Positions 16,785-20,819 of a stretch of 20,819 bases of DNA are shown in pieces. This stretch comes from Desulfovibrio sp. Its GTDB lineage: Bacteria > Desulfobacterota > Desulfovibrionia > Desulfovibrionales > Desulfovibrionaceae. The stretch spans positions 1 to 20,819 of the forward strand of contig JAITDR010000185.1 in NCBI GenBank assembly GCA_031282465.1, written 5' to 3'. Under the pieces are notes generated by a model. That model made no database searches. It had not been told where the DNA came from and saw only the letters and a list, made by a program, of their open reading frames with translations. Both the position numbers and the translations under genes were made by a program. The first letter of the stretch is position 1. Every line of letters starts with the position of its first letter.

Positions 16785-17093
16785 ATGTCCATCACGAAAA
16801 CTTTTCTCAAAAACCGCGCGGCGTGCAAAGTCAAGTTTCGTTTGGTGCCGGAAGAAGTTCCGAACGCGAAGGAAGTCTACCTGGTCGGGAATTTCAACGA
16901 GTGGAGCGACACGTCCCATCCGATGAAACGTATGAAGGACGGCAGCTTTACTCTGGAAATAGAACTGCCTCAGGGTCAGGACTATAAGTTTCGCTACCGC
17001 ACGGGCGACAATGTCTGGCTGAACGATGCCCAGGCCGACGCGTATGTGCCCTGCGAATACGCCTCGGCGGACAATTTCCTGGTCAAGGTCTGA
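16785..17093 (+). CDS. Small glycogen-binding (CBM48/isoamylase N-terminal-like) protein
   Basis: This encodes 102 residues. The start is the ATG at 16785, with AAGGAG 6 bases upstream. After a short basic N-terminus the whole protein is one Ig-like beta-sandwich of the CBM48 (isoamylase early-set, AMPK-beta) family. The strand VYLVGNFNEWSDTSHPMKRM (residues about 30-49) holds the signature GNFNEW tryptophan; GSFTLEIELPQG and YKFRYRTGDNVWLNDAQAD follow. In known members these tryptophans stack on alpha-glucans. There is no catalytic domain and no signal peptide, and no glycogen gene is nearby, so it is a stand-alone sugar-binding or adaptor module of unknown role. It is tail-to-tail with hemW, 12 bp apart. 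Confidence 0.87.
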   Translation: MSITKTFLKNRAACKVKFRLVPEEVPNAKEVYLVGNFNEWSDTSHPMKRMKDGSFTLEIELPQGQDYKFRYRTGDNVWLNDAQADAYVPCEYASADNFLVKV

Positions 17094-17095
17094 GC

Positions 17096-17125
17096 CGGCG
17101 CGGCTTCAGCCCGGGCTCCGCGCCG
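17096..17125. terminator. Hairpin at the CBM48-like/hemW convergent junction
   Basis: CGGCGCGG (17096-17103) and CCGCGCCG (17118-17125) form an 8-bp perfect GC stem with a 14-nt loop. It lies just past the CBM48-like stop and overlaps the last codons of hemW. No U-run follows, so a shared transcription-stopping or mRNA-end role is tentative. Confidence 0.35.
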
Positions 17126-18317
17126 CGTCAGGCCGGCCCGAAAGCGCGACGCGCGCCCTCAGGTCAGCGAAAAAACGCGCGATTATCGCATCGGACACCA
17201 GCATCCCGGTACGCGTCAGGAAAAAAGACCCCTTGCGCATGCCCGCCAGTCCCTCCCGGCGCAACAGCGCAATCACGGCGGCAAAGTCCGCGGGGAACGA
17301 ACGGCCGGACGCACGGCGCCATTCCGCAAAGGATAACCCGGCAGTGGTGCGCAACCGCAACATAAGCATTTCTTCCAGCCGCGTTACCGCATCCAGATGC
17401 TCGCAGGGCGGCTCGGCGTCGCGCTTCGTCGCGGCAATCCACCCCGCAAGGTCGGCGGGATTCGTAAAACGGCGGTTTCCCAAGGTTGACGTCGCTGAAG
17501 GACCAAGCCCCAGGTAATCTTTGCCCTGCCAGTAGCCGAGGTTGTGCCGGCAGGCAAAACCCAGGCGCGCGAAATTGGAAACTTCATACTGCAGGAAACC
17601 CCGGCTCTCCAGGTACTCCGCCCCGGCCAGATACATGGAAGCCGACGCCTTTTCCCCCGGCCGGACGAGTTCGCCCTTCTCCAACGCCTCGGCCAGCGGC
17701 GTCCCCTGCTCAGGCGTCAGTTCGTAAGCGGAAATGTGGTCCGGCTGCAGGTCGGCAACGTCTTTCAGCAGGGCAAGCAGGCGCATCTGCGAAGGCGCTC
17801 TGCCGCCTCTGCCCGGCAACCCCCAAAGCACATCCAGATTGACGGAAGCAAACCCGGTTGCCCGCGCGACGTCCACGGCCGTACGCGCGGCGCGCGACCC
17901 GTGCGCGCGGCCGAGCATCGCCAACTCTGCGTCGTCCAGGCTCTGCACGCCGATGGACAGGCGGTTGACGCCCGCCTTGCGCGCCTCGCGCGGCAAATCC
18001 GACAACAACAGCGATTCCGGGTTCGCCTCCAGGCTTATCTCCGCATCCGCCGCCACGTCGAAAGAACGGCGCGCCTCGTCCAAAATACCCGCCACAGCCC
18101 GGCCCGGCAGCAAGCTCGGCGTACCGCCGCCGAAAAATACCGTTTCCACGGAAACGCGCCCGCACTGCGCCGCGCGCCTGCGCATCTCCCGAAGCAACGC
18201 GGCAAGATAGGACTTGAGCATCGCCTCCCCGGCCGCGCCCTGCGGCAGCGGCACCGAATAAAAGGAACAGTACGCGCACTTGCTTCGGCAAAAGGGTACA
18301 TGAACATACAGCAACAC
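17106..18317 (-). CDS. hemW: HemW-type radical SAM heme chaperone (HemN-like)
   Basis: This encodes 403 residues with a GTG start at 18315-18317; GAGG is 6 bases upstream. The radical SAM cluster motif is C10-C14-C17 (FCRSKCAYCSFYS), with S/F after the third Cys as in HemW and not the extra Cys of true HemN. GGGTPS (63-68), EANPES (97-102), NRLSIGVQSLDD and DVLWGLPG are core motifs. HNLGYW (258-263) is the HNxxYW motif of HemW, linked to heme binding. The C-terminal HemN_C-like domain (about 300-400) includes EEMLMLRLRTTAGL. HemW binds heme and is thought to insert it into respiratory enzymes; it is not a coproporphyrinogen dehydrogenase despite older annotations. It is last in the group cheV-queH-hemW, 98 bp after queH. 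Confidence 0.92.
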   Translation of the reverse strand: MLLYVHVPFCRSKCAYCSFYSVPLPQGAAGEAMLKSYLAALLREMRRRAAQCGRVSVETVFFGGGTPSLLPGRAVAGILDEARRSFDVAADAEISLEANPESLLLSDLPREARKAGVNRLSIGVQSLDDAELAMLGRAHGSRAARTAVDVARATGFASVNLDVLWGLPGRGGRAPSQMRLLALLKDVADLQPDHISAYELTPEQGTPLAEALEKGELVRPGEKASASMYLAGAEYLESRGFLQYEVSNFARLGFACRHNLGYWQGKDYLGLGPSATSTLGNRRFTNPADLAGWIAATKRDAEPPCEHLDAVTRLEEMLMLRLRTTAGLSFAEWRRASGRSFPADFAAVIALLRREGLAGMRKGSFFLTRTGMLVSDAIIARFFADLRARVALSGRPDAARSPG

Positions 18318-18415
18318 TGCGGGCCTCGTTATGTGCCTCCGACTCCCCTCTTCCGTCCCTCACTGCGTTCGGGACGGGCAACCTCCGCAACGCCGGCACA
18401 ATCGGTCGGCCTGCG

Positions 18416-19123
18416 TCAGTCCCCGGCGGTCAACGCGCCGAATTCACGCGCGTAACGCTCATACTCGCTGAACAGACAGCCGCAGTACTGCTGTCTGTAT
18501 ACGCCCCATTCCTTCGACAGCCTGACGCCTTCGTCCCAGTGGGGACGGAAATCCCGGTAGGCAAAGGCGATGCCCAGCGCCGCCTCAGCCTCTTCGCCCA
18601 GCGCCCGTATCGTGTCGTGGCGCTGCCTGCGCGAATAGAGCAGAGTCGTGCTGAAAGCGTCGACCCCCCGCCGGCGCGCCTGTTCCGCGCACGCGAAAAT
18701 GCGCAGACGCAGGCAGTAAGGACAGCGGTCCCCGTTGTTCTTGAGGATGCCGAGAACGGCACGCAACCAGGGCACAGGGTCGCCGGCGGGGAGCAGCGCC
18801 CCGCCCGGAAGGGGCCGTCCCGCTTCCGGCGCGCCCTCCGGAGAATCCCCGGCCGGCTCCGGCAGGGCCGGCGCGCCGTCAGGAGAACGTCCGCCGTGGT
18901 CCGGCACGGCTGAGGCGCCGGCCGGAAGGGTATCCGCAAAAATCAGCGGAACGTCGAGCCGCCCGGCGACCTGCGCCGCCCCCTGCCTGCGCCGCATGTA
19001 TTCGGCCAGAGGATGGATGTTGGGATTGTAAAAAAAACCGTGCGGCTCATGACCGGCAGCGGCAAAGCCGCGCAAGACGGCAGCGGCGCAGGGGCCGCAG
19101 CAGACATGGACCAGAATGCGCAT
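18416..19123 (-). CDS. queH: Epoxyqueuosine reductase QueH with a low-complexity insert
   Basis: This encodes 235 residues. QueH reduces epoxyqueuosine to queuosine in tRNA with an Fe-S cluster, the B12-independent alternative to QueG. Diagnostic motifs are HVCCGPC (C8, C9, C12), FYNPNIHPLAEY (31-42), RCPYCLRLR (C134, C137), AFSTTLLYSRRQ and QQYCGCLFSE (C214, C216). All cysteines expected for the cluster and redox pair are present. Residues about 63-117 form a Pro/Gly/Ala-rich insert with the repeat SPDGAP/SPEGAP (80-85 and 94-99), where relatives have a short loop. The start is the ATG at 19121-19123, with only GGGA as ribosome binding site. It lies 38 bp after cheV on the same strand and complements tgt at 5057. 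Confidence 0.92.
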   Translation of the reverse strand: MRILVHVCCGPCAAAVLRGFAAAGHEPHGFFYNPNIHPLAEYMRRRQGAAQVAGRLDVPLIFADTLPAGASAVPDHGGRSPDGAPALPEPAGDSPEGAPEAGRPLPGGALLPAGDPVPWLRAVLGILKNNGDRCPYCLRLRIFACAEQARRRGVDAFSTTLLYSRRQRHDTIRALGEEAEAALGIAFAYRDFRPHWDEGVRLSKEWGVYRQQYCGCLFSEYERYAREFGALTAGD

Positions 19124-19161
19124 TGTTCGTCCCGCCGGCGCGGTGTCGTCCGGGAGCGGCG

Positions 19162-20109
19162 TTACTTTCCGCGTGATGCGGCGATCAGCTCAGCCAATTT
19201 TTCACTCAGGTTTTTGAGGTCCGGCTTGGTGAACTGCGCGTCGGCGCCTACGGAAGCCCCTTTGTGTTGAAGGGTATGAGAAATGATGGAAGAAAACAGG
19301 GCGACGGGCAGGTGTTTCAGTTCCGGGTCTTCCTTGATTTTGCGACACAGGGCCAAGCCGTCCATACGCGGCATTTCGATGTCCGTGATCACCGCCTGCA
19401 GGATGTCGCCGACGCTTTTGCCGTCCGCGGCGGCCTGTTTTTTCATGCTTTCAAGGATCTTCCAGGCGTCTTCGCCGCTGACGGCCTGAATAATCTTGAA
19501 CGAGCCGCTTTTTTCCAGCAGACGTTTGACGAGGTTGCGGATGCTCGCCGAGTCGTCCGCGTGCAGCACGACGGCTGTCGTGCCGTCGGCGAACGCCGCT
19601 CCCTGCGCGCTGGTGAGCTGCATGGCCAGTGAAGGGTCGATATCCGCCACGACATGCTCAATGTCCAGAAGAAACACTACCCGGTTTTCCAGGCGTACAA
19701 CGCCGGTTATGGAATAGTGGCTCATGTTCTGCAGAAATACGCCGGGTTCTTCCACATCCTTCCAGCTCAGGCGGTGGATGCGGTTGACTCCGGACACCAG
19801 AAAGGCCGTGACGATGCCGTTCAACTCGGTGACGATGATTTTCGCTTCGGAGGACGCCGGACGGGTCTTGCCCAGGTAGACGGCCAGGTCCACAAGGGCG
19901 ACCACTTTGCCGTCACGGTGGGGGAAAGCCCCCATGACCGAAGGATGGCGCATCTGCGGCATGGACGTCGCCGGCTGCGTGCGGATGATTTCCACCACCT
20001 TGGCCACGTTGATGCCGTAATGGCCGCGATAATCGGGTTCATCTATGTAAAATTCGACTATTTCAAGTTCATTGGTGCCGGATTCCAGCAAAATATTGGT
20101 CTGAGACAT
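19162..20109 (-). CDS. cheV: CheV chemotaxis coupling protein (CheW domain plus receiver)
   Basis: This encodes 315 residues. The start is the ATG at 20107-20109, with AGGGA about 6 bases upstream. Residues about 10-160 are a CheW-like domain (ELEIVEFYIDEPDYRGHYGINVAKVVEII-type start, RHPSVMGAFPHRDGKVVALVDLAVYLG core). It couples chemoreceptors to the CheA kinase at the inner face of the membrane. Residues about 178-312 are a response-regulator receiver domain. It has acidic residues D185 and D186, the phospho-acceptor D243 (VITDIEMPRMDG), S273/S274 and K295 (FTKP). Phosphorylation is expected to tune coupling during adaptation. No cheA, receptor or motility gene is in the window, so it is an orphan locus. 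It heads a probable unit with queH and hemW, and diverges from the amphi-Trp gene. Confidence 0.95.
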   Translation of the reverse strand: MSQTNILLESGTNELEIVEFYIDEPDYRGHYGINVAKVVEIIRTQPATSMPQMRHPSVMGAFPHRDGKVVALVDLAVYLGKTRPASSEAKIIVTELNGIVTAFLVSGVNRIHRLSWKDVEEPGVFLQNMSHYSITGVVRLENRVVFLLDIEHVVADIDPSLAMQLTSAQGAAFADGTTAVVLHADDSASIRNLVKRLLEKSGSFKIIQAVSGEDAWKILESMKKQAAADGKSVGDILQAVITDIEMPRMDGLALCRKIKEDPELKHLPVALFSSIISHTLQHKGASVGADAQFTKPDLKNLSEKLAELIAASRGK

Positions 20110-20173
20110 GCTTTTCCCTTTCTTGCGGCGGCCGGAAGCCTTTTGCTCGGGAAGTACCGGGTAACACCTGTTT

Positions 20174-20236
20174 TTACGCCTCCGGCGGCCGGGGCGCCGC
20201 CCCTGACCCCGCCGGGATCAGCCTGAGCAGGCGTAA
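20174..20236. repeat. GC-rich intergenic repeat, copy B, within 8-bp inverted arms
   Basis: The core GCCTCCGGCGGCCGGGG, a short GC loop and CCCCTGACCCCGCC run from 20178 to 20213. Perfect arms TTACGCCT (20174-20181) and AGGCGTAA (20229-20236) bracket it, and GCCTG-AG-CAGGC lies just inside the right arm. It could fold as a branched structure. It lies in the cheV leader region between divergent genes. Confidence 0.55.
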
Positions 20237-20317
20237 GGCTTCGGTTCTCCGAGTCATGCATAACACCCGACGCCCTCCACGGCAATGTATTTTTCACGCC
20301 GCCTTGCGCCGGGGGCC

Positions 20318-20346
20318 TTGCTTCCCCGCCGAGGGGGGGCTATACT
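20318..20346 (+). promoter_or_regulatory. Candidate sigma-70 promoter of the amphi-Trp gene
   Basis: TTGCTT (20318-20323), exactly 17 bp, then TATACT (20341-20346), 30 bp upstream of the start codon. This is the best-formed promoter in the window and would give a short leader. Confidence 0.5.
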
Positions 20347-20375
20347 GAATGTAAACTTCAGGTTTGGAGGAGAAC

Positions 20376-20687
20376 ATGCCCGCACGCGCTTTGGAAATAC
20401 TCACCCGCCTCACGCGCGAGGAGGTGGCCGGTCTTGTGGAGGGTCTGCTTGACGGCCTGAAGGACGGAAACTTCAAAATGCAGAAAGGCGGCGAGCAGAT
20501 GGAACTGCAGGTGCCGCGCGTCGTCGATATGACCATAACCGCGAAAAGCGACGAGGAACGCGCCGAGTTTTCCATCGACGTTTCCTGGCGTACCAACAGG
20601 GCGGAAAGCCCGGACAACGTGCCGGACGAACCCCCCGGACGCCGCAAACGTCCGGCCGCGCGCAGGAAGCCCGCCGCCGGACGCTGA
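20376..20687 (+). CDS. Amphi-Trp domain protein with a basic C-terminal tail
   Basis: This encodes 103 residues. The start is the ATG at 20376, with GGAGGA about 4 bases upstream; an in-frame TTG at 20364 overlaps that site and is rejected. Residues about 8-72 fit the small amphi-Trp domain. LTREEVAGLVEGLLDGLKDG is an amphipathic helix, then MQKGGEQMELQVP and MTITAK are strands, ending AEFSIDVSWRTN with the conserved Trp. The domain's function is unknown; it is scattered through bacteria and archaea. The last 30 residues are Pro/Arg-rich (GRRKRPAARRKPAAGR), suggesting nucleic-acid or other polyanion contact, which is an inference. The gene has its own promoter. Confidence 0.8.
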   Translation: MPARALEILTRLTREEVAGLVEGLLDGLKDGNFKMQKGGEQMELQVPRVVDMTITAKSDEERAEFSIDVSWRTNRAESPDNVPDEPPGRRKRPAARRKPAAGR

Positions 20688-20762
20688 CGCATCTCCGCAA
20701 AAGCAACCGCGCGCCGATTGTTCTGCCGGCAAGGTATTTTTAAGGAAGTACGGAGTTATTCT

Positions 20763-20785
20763 TTGAGGGGGGGCCGGCCCCTCAA
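20763..20785. terminator. GC-rich hairpin downstream of the amphi-Trp gene
   Basis: TTGAGGGG and CCCCTCAA form a perfect 8-bp stem with a 7-nt loop (GGGCCGG), 75 bp after the amphi-Trp stop. It lacks a U-run and adjoins repeat copy C. It may act as a transcript end or be part of the repeat. Confidence 0.4.
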
Positions 20786-20819
20786 GCTCCCCCGGCAGGG
20801 GAATGATTCCCCTGCACCC
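20786..20819 (+). repeat. GC-rich intergenic repeat, copy C (cut by the window edge)
   Basis: It begins GCTCCCCCGGCAGG and contains a perfect 10-bp stem, GCAGGGGAAT (20795-20804) and ATTCCCCTGC (20806-20815), with a single-base centre. It ends in ACCC at the last base, matching the TGCACCCC end of this repeat family. Confidence 0.55.

Noticed and set aside
17106..18317. Coproporphyrinogen III dehydrogenase (HemN)
   Set aside because: The cluster motif lacks HemN's extra cysteine and the protein has the HNLGYW heme-binding motif of HemW.

Overview
The window looks like chromosomal core sequence from an anaerobic, GC-rich deltaproteobacterium, most likely a member of the Desulfovibrionaceae. 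This is an inference from gene content and style: HflK/HflC, an amphi-Trp protein, a long UbiD-family decarboxylase, HemW, QueH in place of QueG, CheV, two HU/IHF-type proteins, frequent GTG/TTG starts and GC-rich hairpin repeats between genes. I see no rRNA, tRNA, CRISPR array, transposase or phage gene.

Layout. Bases 1-231 hold the 3' end of an unrecognised plus-strand gene. A MarR-type repressor (minus, 367-837) diverges from an MFS transporter (plus, 1176-2570). The shared upstream region carries a 14-bp palindrome over a candidate promoter. An Elp3-like radical SAM protein (minus, 2714-4024) with an odd low-complexity insert follows. Then come plus-strand genes for a HIT-family hydrolase, an IHF-alpha-like protein and tRNA-guanine transglycosylase (Tgt).

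The largest gene (minus, 6329-9865) encodes an 1178-residue protein. Its N-terminal third resembles the PHP/zinc nuclease EndoQ and its C-terminal half is a complete superfamily 1A (UvrD/Rep) helicase. It is the most interesting object in the window: a candidate one-polypeptide repair machine for deaminated DNA. Upstream of it, on the same strand, are argB and rnhA.

The plus-strand pair hflK-hflC overlaps by 4 bp and encodes a membrane SPFH complex. A UbiD-type decarboxylase follows. A classical HU gene (minus) and a small glycogen-binding (CBM48-like) protein (plus) diverge from a 488-bp gap that holds a 16-bp perfect palindrome. A minus-strand group cheV-queH-hemW comes next, and a short amphi-Trp protein diverges from cheV at the right end.

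How the genes fit together. Tgt and QueH are two steps of queuosine tRNA modification (preQ1 insertion and epoxyqueuosine reduction), found at separate sites here. HflK and HflC form one complex. MarR and the MFS pump form a likely self-contained regulator/transporter pair. ArgB, RNase HI, HemW and the UbiD protein are housekeeping functions.

Two window-wide patterns deserve attention. Several otherwise conserved enzymes carry Ala/Gly/Pro-rich, internally repetitive inserts or tails. A family of GC-rich hairpin repeats recurs in gaps between genes, with three copies in the last 5 kb.
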